A stretch of DNA of 64,000 bases from CAZUHB01 sp964620445 (GTDB taxonomy: Bacteria > Planctomycetota > B15-G4 > CAYZWU01): the NCBI GenBank assembly GCA_964620445.1, contig CAZUHB010000023.1:26433-90432 (forward strand), given 5' to 3'. This document shows positions 52,325-61,177 of the stretch, piece after piece (within the stretch, counting starts at the first letter, position 1; every line of letters starts with the position of its first letter). Position numbers and translations under genes: made by a program. A model generated the notes under the pieces. It had not been told where the DNA came from and made no database searches. It worked only from the letters and a program-made list of their open reading frames with translations.

Positions 52325-55213
52325 TTATCTTTCCTCGCTGCGCCAGCGATAGGTCTCGAGCTCCCAGATGGTGGGGACGTCGGAGGCTTTTTCCACGATG
52401 AGGCGGAGGGCGGCGGTTGTCGTCGGTTGCTCGAGGTCGACGATGAACCGGCGGCCCACCCCTTCGCCGCGGGTGATGGTGATCCTCGTTCCGTCGTCTT
52501 TCTCGGCGTCGAGCCGCCAGGACTCGATGCGGTTGCCCCAGTCGACGCACTCGTCGATCACCACGCGATCGATGGTGACCGCCTCGTCCCAGGCGAGCTC
52601 CACCCAGGCGTTCCGCGTCTCGCCCTTGACGCTGTTCCAGCGCGTTTTGGTGTCGGCGTCGTTGACGCGGCGCGCCTCGAAACCCTCGCTCCAGATCGAC
52701 GAGGCGGTCGCCTCGGCTCCGAGCGCGAGATTCTCGGGCCAGGGGATGAGGGCGCGGACGAGGCACGCTCTCGGGACGGTTTCGATACCCTCGATGCTGA
52801 CCTCCACCTTGCCGGTGAAGATCGTTCCCGGCGGAAGGCCTCTCAGATCGATCTCGAAGGGGACCGAAGCGCGGTCTGTGTCGACGATGGACGTCGGCGC
52901 GTCGGGGGTCGTCCTGATCCTCGGATCGGAGGAGATGAACTCCAGGGAACGGTTTTCGAGCTCGCTCCCCCTGATGCCGATACTCGGGGAACTGCCCGGT
53001 TCGACGTGAAGCTCGCCGGTCTCCATGCACGCGAAAGGCGCGGAGAGCTCCTCGAACGTCACCGTCCAGTGGGCGGCGCTTTCCCCGGCCGTATCGAGCA
53101 CAACGCGCGTCACGGCACCGTCCTCCTCGATGGCGGCCGAACCGGGCGAGCAGGTCGCCTCAACAGCCCTGCACGGACCATTGACGAAGACCAGTTCGGA
53201 AGGGTCGCCCGGGACGAGATGGCTCGACAGCCCCTCGGCGACGTGTCTCCCCTTATCCCGGTTCCAGTTGAGCCCTTGCAGGTCGAGACCGCCCTGGCTC
53301 GCGTGCCGGCTCGTCGAGATCAGGTCGGGTCGATCACCCGACGCGGGAACGATCGAGAAGAGCTGTCCGCCGTGGGGCGCCATGATCCGGCTGATGCGCG
53401 CGTCCCGGGTGAAGCGTCCCAGGTATGTCCCGGTCCAGTACTCGTAGAGGTGGGCCTCCGGCGCTTCGAGTCGGAGCCTGCCGAGATCGAGCGTCTTGAC
53501 GGTTGCGGTTCCATCGTAGTTGAACAGCCCCGCCACGTCCCACGTTCCCCAGGACTTGGCGATCCGCAGGTCGAAGAGGTCGTACTCCTGCCAGTTCTCG
53601 ATCGGGTAGAGGTTGACCGGCCGGATGTCGAGGGTGGGGTGGGAGCGCTGCCAGACACCGAGGTTGGCTTCCGGAACGTCGGTCCACACATCATCGGTGA
53701 GGAACTGCTGCCCCGTGAGCGCGCGCGCTTGTGCATTGTGGCGCGTCCGCTCCACCGTGGCCTTGAACAGGTTGGCGGCCGCGTCCGGGTCGGACCACCA
53801 GCAGACGTTGTTGAGAAAGTTCCAGCGCAGCACGACTCCGGTGGCGTGGGGCCAGTTGCCCGTGTCGGGCCCGGTGCGGCTGCCGTTGACGATTCCGAGA
53901 GCGTCGACCGGCGTGCCCCAGCAGCCGTTGATGAACTTGTCCGCGCCCACCACCTCGCGGCCGATGGCGAGGCCCTTGCGGTAGCCCGAGACGCCGTTGC
54001 CGTTGGCCGACTCCCTGTAGCGCTTCGCCACCGTGGGCTGGCCGTCGATCTTGAAAAAATCGAAGTTCCAGTCATCGCTCGCCCGCTTCCAGAACATGGC
54101 GTACCACTTCTCGACCGCTTCCGGATCGGTCACGTTGAGCACCGGGGGAGCGCCCTTCTCGTCGCTCCAGTTGACGCCGCCGAAGGCGGTGAGCGGCTTG
54201 CCCGCCGCGTCCCGCAGGAACCAGTCGGGGTGGGCGTCGGCCACGCCGCGCGGCGCCACGCCAAAAGGCGTGAACCAGATTCCCGGGATCAGCCCTCTTT
54301 TCCGGATCATGTCGGAGAGATCGCGCATGAAAGCGTTGTCGTCGTGGGGATAGTTGTCGTCGAGCTGGAAGACGAGGTCGCCCGCGTAGGGGAGCAGGTT
54401 CCTGGCCACCCAGTCGACCTGGGGTTCGAGCCACTCCCTCCGCTGGGCGGGGCGGCCCTTCCATCCCTCGATGCCGTACCACGTCATGGCCACCATCGGG
54501 GCGGTGTGCCAGTAGCCCCGTTTTTCCATGGGCGCGTAGAACTCGATGCCGAGGGTGTCGCGGAAGTAGTGGCGGTCGACCTTGATGGAGAGGGCAAATC
54601 GATTGCCCCCCGGCTGGGTGGAGAACCGTCTCGCAAGCGGATCTCCCGACCAGTGTGCGATGCTCTCCGTTTCCATGGCCAAGGCCGTATCGATCGCAGG
54701 GAGGAAAATCGATGAGAGCTCGCGGACCTGGACCGGCCCGAGCGTTGTGAGCAGTACCGATCGGTCCGTTTCTTTTGCGCCCTCGAGAATGGCCGGCATC
54801 GACTCCCGGGCAGAGGTGGCGTTGAAGAAGACGCGGTTCTTTTCAGAGGACTCTGCATGGATATCGATCGTGTCGTTTCCGGTGAGGGTGATTCTCACCG
54901 ACAGGTGATCCGCGACGTCGATCGTGATTGTCGGCCCCTCGGCGGTATCGCCGGCCCTGATCTGGTCGTCCTCGTCCCCGGTGCCGACCGCGAGGTTCCC
55001 GACGAGAACGCTCACCTGGATGTCCTCGAGCAGGATGCCGGCCTCTCTGTCGGCGATCGCGATTCCGCGCGATGCGGCATCGTATCGCACGTCGATGTTG
55101 TCGCGTGTGATCACGGCGTCCTCGCCCGGCTCGACCGGCGCCGGACCGCAGGCAGCCGAAATCAACAACAGGGTGAGCAAGCAGCACGCTGAAAAGAGTT
55201 TGTCGACTGTCAT
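52325..55213 (-). CDS. Secreted GH36/GH27-like alpha-galactosidase with F5/8 C (CBM32) domain
   Basis: 962 residues from ATG 55213, chosen for AAGGAGG upstream and a lipoprotein signal (LLTLLLISAAC). The N-terminal beta domain leads into a TIM-barrel: LVFQLDDNYPHDDNAFM, GIWFTPFGV, DWNFDFFKIDGQP with the likely nucleophile Asp, and INGCWGTP. A beta domain follows. The last ~140 residues (NLALGAEATASSIW ... WELETYRW) form a discoidin/CBM32 domain that binds glycans. Some substitutions mean the substrate may not be galactose. It sits between the symporter and the UroD-like gene in the carbohydrate locus. Confidence 0.85.
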   Translation of the reverse strand: MTVDKLFSACCLLTLLLISAACGPAPVEPGEDAVITRDNIDVRYDAASRGIAIADREAGILLEDIQVSVLVGNLAVGTGDEDDQIRAGDTAEGPTITIDVADHLSVRITLTGNDTIDIHAESSEKNRVFFNATSARESMPAILEGAKETDRSVLLTTLGPVQVRELSSIFLPAIDTALAMETESIAHWSGDPLARRFSTQPGGNRFALSIKVDRHYFRDTLGIEFYAPMEKRGYWHTAPMVAMTWYGIEGWKGRPAQRREWLEPQVDWVARNLLPYAGDLVFQLDDNYPHDDNAFMRDLSDMIRKRGLIPGIWFTPFGVAPRGVADAHPDWFLRDAAGKPLTAFGGVNWSDEKGAPPVLNVTDPEAVEKWYAMFWKRASDDWNFDFFKIDGQPTVAKRYRESANGNGVSGYRKGLAIGREVVGADKFINGCWGTPVDALGIVNGSRTGPDTGNWPHATGVVLRWNFLNNVCWWSDPDAAANLFKATVERTRHNAQARALTGQQFLTDDVWTDVPEANLGVWQRSHPTLDIRPVNLYPIENWQEYDLFDLRIAKSWGTWDVAGLFNYDGTATVKTLDLGRLRLEAPEAHLYEYWTGTYLGRFTRDARISRIMAPHGGQLFSIVPASGDRPDLISTSRHASQGGLDLQGLNWNRDKGRHVAEGLSSHLVPGDPSELVFVNGPCRAVEATCSPGSAAIEEDGAVTRVVLDTAGESAAHWTVTFEELSAPFACMETGELHVEPGSSPSIGIRGSELENRSLEFISSDPRIRTTPDAPTSIVDTDRASVPFEIDLRGLPPGTIFTGKVEVSIEGIETVPRACLVRALIPWPENLALGAEATASSIWSEGFEARRVNDADTKTRWNSVKGETRNAWVELAWDEAVTIDRVVIDECVDWGNRIESWRLDAEKDDGTRITITRGEGVGRRFIVDLEQPTTTAALRLIVEKASDVPTIWELETYRWRSEER

Positions 55214-55266
55214 CGCGCCTCCTTGTGGCGACTCGAATTGGATTGAAGTTGATCGTTTTCCATGAT

Positions 55267-56541
55267 TCACAAGGGATACCGTCCGCATTCGCGCACCGTC
55301 TCGTACATCGCCTGCAGATTCTCCACCGGCGTGTTCGGCTGCACGTTGTGCACCGTGTTGAACACGAACCCGCCGCCCGGCCCGAACGCGCCGATCCGCT
55401 CCCGCACCTCGCGCCGCACCTCGTCGGGGGTGGCGAAGGAGAGCGTGTTCTGCGTCTCGGCCCCGCCGCCCCAGAAGGTGATCTTTTCGCCGAACCGGCT
55501 CTTGAGCTCGCGCGCGTCCATGTTGGCGGCCGAGCACTGCACCGGGTTGAGAATGTCGAATCCCGCGTCGACGAAGTGCCCGATCAAGGGCTGGACCGAT
55601 CCGCAGGAGTGGATGAACGCCTTCCACGCCGTGTGGGCGTGCACCCAGTCGTTGACCTTCCTGTGAAAGGGCTGGAACAGATCCTTGTATGTCGCCGCCG
55701 ACATGAAGGGCCCGCGCTGCGTGCCGAAATCGGTTCCGGTGAGAAAGACGGCCGTCACGCGGTCGCCCACGACAGCGTGAATCTTTTCCAGGTTCTCGAG
55801 CGCGATCGCGCACTGCCGGCCGAAGAGCTCGCGCAGGTAGGCGGGCCGCATGGCGATGCTCACGTACCACTCCTCGATGTCGCGGATCCCTTTCGGGTTT
55901 TTGAGCCACGGTGCGGGCACGAGCGCGATATCGCCGAACGCGGTGCCGCCGAAGTTGGCCAGGATCGCCCGATCGGTCTCCCCGTGGAGCCGCCGCGCCT
56001 CTGCCTCGAAATGGGCGAGCGCCTCGTCGCTGATCGGGCCGAACTCCTCGAGGTTGTCCTCCACGTTCAGGCGCGCGTCGTCGACCGGCGGCTGGCGCAC
56101 GATCGAGTCGAAGAAGAAACCCTCTCTCGGCATGCGGCCGCTCGGCGGCGCGGACCGGTCGCCCTCGGGATACTGGAGCAGGTTCCCGTCCGCCTCGGGC
56201 TCCCTGTTGAAACCCTCCGGCACGAGCAGGGGGGTACCGTCGAAGAAGGTCCACTCCTTCCACCCCTCGTTGCGGAAACCGAACATCGTGGTCAGACCGC
56301 CGAGCCCGACCACGTCGATGCCGAGCGCGCCGGCCAGGTCGGGCGCGATCTCACCGAGCATCTGGTAGGGCTCGACCACCTTGACCGGCGTCCCCGGCTC
56401 GTCGAGTCCGAGCGCCTGGCGGAGGCGGAAAACGGCGCTCACGTGCATGCCGGTGACCGGGCTCGCGCCGAGGTCGATCGGGATGCGGTCCGGTTCGGCG
56501 TGATCGAGGGTGATCTGAACGCGTTCGCGCGCTGTGACCAT
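55267..56541 (-). CDS. Uroporphyrinogen-decarboxylase-fold protein (MtaA/CmuA-like methyltransferase type)
   Basis: 424 residues from ATG 56541 (GGGAGG upstream). It begins TARERVQITLDHAEPDRIPIDLG, the usual opening of the URO-D-like group in Lentisphaerota/Planctomycetota polysaccharide loci. The zinc-type motif H-x-C is in FIHSCGSVQPLI with a later Cys in NPVQCSAANM, as in MtaA/CmuA cobamide methyltransferases rather than true HemE. Its role in these loci is not known; demethylation of sugars or methyl transfer from a substrate is a guess. It lies 53 bases before the GH36-like gene on the same strand. Confidence 0.83.
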   Translation of the reverse strand: MVTARERVQITLDHAEPDRIPIDLGASPVTGMHVSAVFRLRQALGLDEPGTPVKVVEPYQMLGEIAPDLAGALGIDVVGLGGLTTMFGFRNEGWKEWTFFDGTPLLVPEGFNREPEADGNLLQYPEGDRSAPPSGRMPREGFFFDSIVRQPPVDDARLNVEDNLEEFGPISDEALAHFEAEARRLHGETDRAILANFGGTAFGDIALVPAPWLKNPKGIRDIEEWYVSIAMRPAYLRELFGRQCAIALENLEKIHAVVGDRVTAVFLTGTDFGTQRGPFMSAATYKDLFQPFHRKVNDWVHAHTAWKAFIHSCGSVQPLIGHFVDAGFDILNPVQCSAANMDARELKSRFGEKITFWGGGAETQNTLSFATPDEVRREVRERIGAFGPGGGFVFNTVHNVQPNTPVENLQAMYETVRECGRYPL

Positions 56542-56617
56542 GAGTCGTTGCCTCCCGAAGAGATAGAGTCTTGATCGGCCCATTCTAACAGGAGGGAGTC
56601 CGGCCGGAAAGCGCGGG

Positions 56618-58102
56618 TCATTCCTCCCCGTGATCCCCGCTCAGGGAAGAGGCCAGGTTTCGGCAACGGTCCCGGAGGATTTCGAGCCGCTCCCCGAATT
56701 GCTCGCGGCCCGCCAGGTTGCGCTCCTCGCCCGGATCGTCGACGAGATCGTAGAGCTCCTCGAATTCGGGGTGCCGCGGGTAGCGGATGTATTTCCAGCG
56801 CTTGGTGCGCACCGCCTCGGTTTGCGGGATGTGTTCGAAATCCCAGAGATGCTCGGTGAAGATCTCTTTCCGCCCTGCGGACGATTTCCGCCCTGCGGAC
56901 GATTTCCGCCCTGCGGACGATTTCCGCTCGAGGAGCGGACGGAGCGACCGGCCCTGCATGCTCGACGGCGGCTCGATTCCGGCCAGGTCGAGCACGAAGG
57001 GAGCGAGGTCCACGTTGAGCGCCATCCCGTCGACAACGGTCCCGCCTCGGGCCGGACTCCTCGGATCGTGGACGATCAGCGGAATGCGGATCGAGGGCTC
57101 ATGCATGGTCCACTTGCCGGCGTATCCCCGCTCGCCGAGAAAGTAGCCGTTGTCGCTCGTCACGATGACGACCGTGTCGCGGTCGCGGCCGAGGGCGTGC
57201 AGCGCGTCGAGGAGGCGCCCGATCCCGGCGTCGACGCCGCTGATCATGCGGTAGTAGCCCTTGACCATGCGGTCGTGCTTCTCGGGCGTGTCGAAGCGCC
57301 AGCGCCACCGCACGCGGTTGAAACCTTCGCGCAAGAAGGGGGGCTGCGCGTCGAAGAGCTCCCGCGCTTCCGGTCCGGGCGGCGGAATCGTGATATCCCT
57401 GTAGAGGGGATCGCACGACTCGGGCCAGAAGTACTGCTCCGGCGCGGAGTCCTCGGCATGGGGCGCCCAGTAGCTCAGCGAGAGGCAGAAGGGCTGATCG
57501 GGCGCGCACTCGCGGACGAAATCGATGGCGCGGTCGGTGTTGATCTCGGTCAGGTGCCGGATCCCGTCGGGACCCTCCTTAACGTAGGGCTGGTAAGTCG
57601 GCGCGAAAGAATCGAACAGGGCGGCCGCGTCGCCCTCGGCGAGCTTGATGCCGAGCTTGCCCACGAAGCCGGTCCGGTATCCGGCCGCGCGGAGGAGGCT
57701 GGGGTAGCTCATCGCCGCGAGGTCTCCCGACAGCGGCGGCTGCCCGAACGTGTAGCCGTGCGCGCGCTCCCAGAGCCCGGTGAGGATCGACGCGCGGCTC
57801 GCCGCGCAGATCGGCGTGGTCGCGAAGGCATTGGCGAAGCGCACGCCCCCCTCGGCCAGCCGGTCCATGTTCGGTGTGTGGATCACCGGATTGTGGGCGC
57901 AGCCGAGCGCGTCCCAGCGCTGGTCGTCGGTCACAATCAGGATGATGTTCGGCCGTTCGGCCCGCGGCGCGTTCCCATCGGGCCCGGTCGCCGAACAGCC
58001 CGCGGCCAGAAAGGGCCCGGCGCAGAGCGCGCCGGCAGCGGTGCCCAGGAAACTTCTGCGCGACAGGGCGGCGTTGGCCGGCGGCCGGCACGGCTTCTTC
58101 AT
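56618..58102 (-). CDS. Tat-exported formylglycine-dependent sulfatase
   Basis: 494 residues starting at ATG 58102, which overlaps the rhamnosidase stop by one base (TGATG). The Tat signal is SRRSFLGTAAGALCAG. IILIVTDDQRWDALGC holds two metal Asp residues, ICAASRASILTG is the C-x-A-x-R site where Cys becomes formylglycine, and VTSDNGYFLGERG holds the later Asp-Asn. It is thus the only classical sulfatase in this window and should cleave sulfate from a glycan. An insert of three tandem KSSAGR copies at ~390 is encoded by an 18-bp repeat. It probably works with the adjacent rhamnosidase on a sulfated polysaccharide such as ulvan-like material (inference). Confidence 0.93.
   Translation of the reverse strand: MKKPCRPPANAALSRRSFLGTAAGALCAGPFLAAGCSATGPDGNAPRAERPNIILIVTDDQRWDALGCAHNPVIHTPNMDRLAEGGVRFANAFATTPICAASRASILTGLWERAHGYTFGQPPLSGDLAAMSYPSLLRAAGYRTGFVGKLGIKLAEGDAAALFDSFAPTYQPYVKEGPDGIRHLTEINTDRAIDFVRECAPDQPFCLSLSYWAPHAEDSAPEQYFWPESCDPLYRDITIPPPGPEARELFDAQPPFLREGFNRVRWRWRFDTPEKHDRMVKGYYRMISGVDAGIGRLLDALHALGRDRDTVVIVTSDNGYFLGERGYAGKWTMHEPSIRIPLIVHDPRSPARGGTVVDGMALNVDLAPFVLDLAGIEPPSSMQGRSLRPLLERKSSAGRKSSAGRKSSAGRKEIFTEHLWDFEHIPQTEAVRTKRWKYIRYPRHPEFEELYDLVDDPGEERNLAGREQFGERLEILRDRCRNLASSLSGDHGEE
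56871..56924. repeat. Three tandem 18-bp repeats within the sulfatase gene
   Basis: The unit CGCCCTGCGGACGATTTC occurs exactly three times at 56871-56888, 56889-56906 and 56907-56924. As the unit is a multiple of three, copy-number change adds or removes six residues (KSSAGR) without a frameshift. Confidence 0.95.
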
Positions 58103-60915
58103 CACTTTTCTCCATTCCGGTCCGGCAGGCGGTTCGATCGGAACCGATACCTGCCCGGTTCCACCTCGAAGAGCGCGTCGCGGCCCGCCATGCGCGCCGC
58201 GCGCACGCCCGCGGCCCCGGCCGCCGGGACACTTTCACCGCCCCCGGGGCCGGCCGCGCTCACACGATCGAGCCCTTCGGCCGGAACGTGGATGCGCGCC
58301 CTCGTGTTGGGCGGAATGGTCACGTCGAGCTCTATCGCCGATGCGGTTCGCTTCCAGCTGCAGGCAATGAGGCCGCGCGCCGAGCGATAGGATGCGTCGA
58401 CCCAGTCGAGGGCGTCGACGATCTGCGGGCGGATGACGATCCTGTCGAATCCGATCGCGTCACGACCGGGCTGGATCCCTCCGAGCCACTTGTAGAACCA
58501 CTCGCTCACAGAGCCGAACATGGGATGGTTGTGGGAAAAGGTGTTGTCGCTGAACGCCCAGTGCTCCCAGAGCGTCGTCGCACCCTTTTCGAGCATGTGG
58601 CCCCATCCGGGAAAGTCCTTCCTGGTGACCATGTCGTGGGCGGTGCCGGCGTGGCCCTCGCGGGAGAGCACGTCGAGCATGAATTTCGTCCCCAGTATGC
58701 CCGTCGACAGATGGCCGTCGCGCGCGGCGATGTCGGCGAGAAGGACGTCGATCGCGGCCGCCCTCTTTCCGGCGGGCGCCATCCCGAGATAGAGGCCGAA
58801 AGCTTGTGCCGCCTGCGTGCCCGGCTCGAAGCGCCCTCTTTCGGCATCGAAGTACCTGTCGACGTGGGCGCGTCTGATCGAATCGGCGAGGCGGGAGTAT
58901 TTTTCCTCATCGCCGCCGCGGCCGAGGATCGCCGCGAGCCGCGCGACGAGACGGGCGCTTTCGGCAAAGAGGGGCGTCACCATCGGCCCCGGGGGGGAGG
59001 GGGCCAGTCCCTCGTGATCGCTCAGCCCCCTGCTCACGATCAGTTCCCCGTTCCGCGCGGCGACGAGGTCGAGCCAGCGGCGCGATACCTCGTATTGCTC
59101 CTCGATCAGGCGGCGGTCGCCGTAGTACTGGTAGAGCTTGTTCAGCAGCAAGGGGTGGACCATTGCCCAGCCGATGCCGCAGTACTGGATGCCCACGAAG
59201 GGAGCCGTGTCGGTCAGCATACCGTCGTCGCGCGCCGCGTCGGCCCAGTCGCGCACCGTCTTGGCGTAGAAGGCGGCCATGTCGTAGTTGAGCATGAACG
59301 CGTCGCACGAGGCGACGATGTCGCCGCCGTAGCCGAACCGCTCGCGGTGGGGGCAGTCCGACTGCACGCTGAAAAGGTTGGAAAGAAAGGTCCGGCAGCA
59401 GATCCGCTGGATCTCGTTGAGCATCTCATCGGAACACGCGAAGGAGCCGACCTCGTCGACGGCGGCGTTGAGCCTCAGCCCCGTCACCATATCGATGCCG
59501 GGTCTCGACGGCAGTCCGGTGATTTCCACGTAGCGAAAGGCATGAAAGGCGAAGCGCGAGGTCCAGGTTTGTTCCGCGCCGCCGCGGGCGATGACGACGT
59601 CGCCCTGCCATGCCACGGGCGGGGGCCAGTCCGCGGCGCGCCGATCGATGCCCTCGGCGGCGCGTCCCTTGATCTGGCCGCAGGCGCTCGTCAAGGGATT
59701 GAGCGCGCCATTCTCGTCGAGCAGTTCGCCGTAGCGCAGGGCGATCCGCGTTCCGGCCGGCGTGTCGTGGTTCAGCCTCACCCAGCCGGCGAAGTTCACT
59801 CCCATGTCGAAGATGAAAACGCCCGGTTCCGGTTCGCTGATCGCGATCGGTTTCAGTTCGGCCGTCACCTCGATGGGGGGCTGGGGCTGCGCCTGCATGG
59901 TGCCGATCGGTTCGGTTGCGGCGGCGGCGCAGGGCCACTTCGCGTCGTCGAGACCGGGCCGGTTCCAGTCGGAGATCTCCAGACGAGCGTCGTGGACCTC
60001 GCCGAGGTAGATGTTGTTCCTGAGGAGCGGTCCCTGCCCGACCTTCCACGTTTCGTTGCTCGCGATCGTCACGAAGGATCGATCGGCGCACTCCACGTTC
60101 AGATGCGCCATGAGCCGCGGCCGGTCGCAGGGGAGGTGCTCGCGCAGATTGAGCCGGCCCCACATCTTCAGGGGCAGAGGATTGTACCAGCCATTGCCGA
60201 GCGCCACTCCGAGGACGTTCTCGCCCGGACGGAGGAGATCGGTCACGTCGAAGGCGCTGTAAAAGACCCTCTTGTCGTACGCTGTCCAGCCCGGATCGAG
60301 CACGCTCCGGCCGACGCGCTTCCCGTTGACGAAGGCCTCGTAAAAACCGAGACCGCTGATGAAGAGGCGCGCCCGCGCCGCCTCATCGGCCAGGGTGAAG
60401 GACTTGCGAAAAAGCGGCGCTCGATCGATTTCGTAGAGGCCCTCGTCATCGTCCGGAATCGGGCGGCCGTCGTTGATCCAGATACCCTTCCAGTCGGCGG
60501 GATCGAGAAGCCCCATCTCCCAGCAAGCCGGCTCACTCCACGCCGAGGGGGCTCCGTTCCCGTCCCAGACGCGGACCTTCCAGTGACAGGCGAGTCCGCT
60601 CGTCAGCGGCTTTCCCCGGTAGGCGATCTGGAGCGTTCGTGCCGATTCGATCTTGCCGCTGTCCCAGAGGTCGGCCTCTTCCCGTCCGAGCGCCGCTCCG
60701 CTCGATGCGACCAGGACGCGATAGGCTGTCTGATGCTGCCCGTGCGTTCGGCTGCCCAGGGTCCAGCTCAGCCGCGGGCTGGCCGAATCGACGCCGAGCG
60801 GATCGACGCGATACTCGCAGCGCAGGTTTTCGGCCCGGAGCCCGCTCGCGGCCGAGGATTGGACGGCTCCTGCCGGTGCGAGCAGGCAAAAGAGGAGGAC
60901 AAGAAATCGTCTCAT
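58102..60915 (-). CDS. Secreted alpha-L-rhamnosidase (GH78)
   Basis: 937 residues with a signal peptide (LVLLFCLLAPAGAVQSSA). GH78 layout: N-terminal Fn3-like domain (ENLRCEYRVDPLGVDSASPR), the beta domain (RLFISGLGFYEAFVNGKRVG), the concanavalin-like domain, then the (alpha/alpha)6 catalytic barrel (DCPHRERFGYGGDIVASCDA with acidic residues, and TLWEHWAFSDNTFSHNHPMFGSV in part). It ends in the Greek-key domain. It removes terminal rhamnose from polysaccharides or glycosides. The next gene, a sulfatase, overlaps it by one base, showing they act together. The length matches the family. Confidence 0.95.
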   Translation of the reverse strand: MRRFLVLLFCLLAPAGAVQSSAASGLRAENLRCEYRVDPLGVDSASPRLSWTLGSRTHGQHQTAYRVLVASSGAALGREEADLWDSGKIESARTLQIAYRGKPLTSGLACHWKVRVWDGNGAPSAWSEPACWEMGLLDPADWKGIWINDGRPIPDDDEGLYEIDRAPLFRKSFTLADEAARARLFISGLGFYEAFVNGKRVGRSVLDPGWTAYDKRVFYSAFDVTDLLRPGENVLGVALGNGWYNPLPLKMWGRLNLREHLPCDRPRLMAHLNVECADRSFVTIASNETWKVGQGPLLRNNIYLGEVHDARLEISDWNRPGLDDAKWPCAAAATEPIGTMQAQPQPPIEVTAELKPIAISEPEPGVFIFDMGVNFAGWVRLNHDTPAGTRIALRYGELLDENGALNPLTSACGQIKGRAAEGIDRRAADWPPPVAWQGDVVIARGGAEQTWTSRFAFHAFRYVEITGLPSRPGIDMVTGLRLNAAVDEVGSFACSDEMLNEIQRICCRTFLSNLFSVQSDCPHRERFGYGGDIVASCDAFMLNYDMAAFYAKTVRDWADAARDDGMLTDTAPFVGIQYCGIGWAMVHPLLLNKLYQYYGDRRLIEEQYEVSRRWLDLVAARNGELIVSRGLSDHEGLAPSPPGPMVTPLFAESARLVARLAAILGRGGDEEKYSRLADSIRRAHVDRYFDAERGRFEPGTQAAQAFGLYLGMAPAGKRAAAIDVLLADIAARDGHLSTGILGTKFMLDVLSREGHAGTAHDMVTRKDFPGWGHMLEKGATTLWEHWAFSDNTFSHNHPMFGSVSEWFYKWLGGIQPGRDAIGFDRIVIRPQIVDALDWVDASYRSARGLIACSWKRTASAIELDVTIPPNTRARIHVPAEGLDRVSAAGPGGGESVPAAGAAGVRAARMAGRDALFEVEPGRYRFRSNRLPDRNGEK

Positions 60916-61070
60916 CGAGAATCCCTTCCGGTTGACAATCGGTCCATGACGCGCACTGTCAGGTTACAGGGTCTCTTCTCGATTCCCAAGGCAAGAATAA
61001 TGCCCGGGATCCCGCGCCCGGCAGGCGTCCGGTGATCGAGGAGCCGCCTTGGGGTGTGGCCGAAAAAAAA

Positions 61071-61142
61071 CTTGGCGCCCTTGGCGATCCTGGCGAGAGT
61101 CTCTTCGACTCTTCTCTCGCCAAGATCGCCAGGGACGCCAAG
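61071..61142. repeat. Long imperfect palindrome rich in CTTGGCG/CGCCAAG
   Basis: Arms 61071-61099 and 61114-61142 (29 bases each) are reverse complements with three mismatches; the loop holds a further AGTC/GACT pair. The arm is itself built from two to three near-copies of CTTGGCGAT. A run of eight A's precedes it. It lies between two minus-strand genes and could end or protect the deiminase transcript. Confidence 0.85.
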
Positions 61143-61177
61143 GTGCGGAGACCTCGTGGCTTGCGAAGTCCGCCGGT

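Noticed and set aside
51026..54715. Very long plus-strand open frame opposite the symporter and GH36-like genes
   Set aside because: It spans two well-supported genes on the other strand and shows only composition-driven sequence.
56871..56924. The short tandem repeat as a CRISPR array
   Set aside because: The 18-bp units are directly adjacent without spacers and lie in frame inside a sulfatase gene.
58288..61035. Long plus-strand open frame opposite the rhamnosidase
   Set aside because: It is the antisense shadow of GH78, with no motif or ribosome site.
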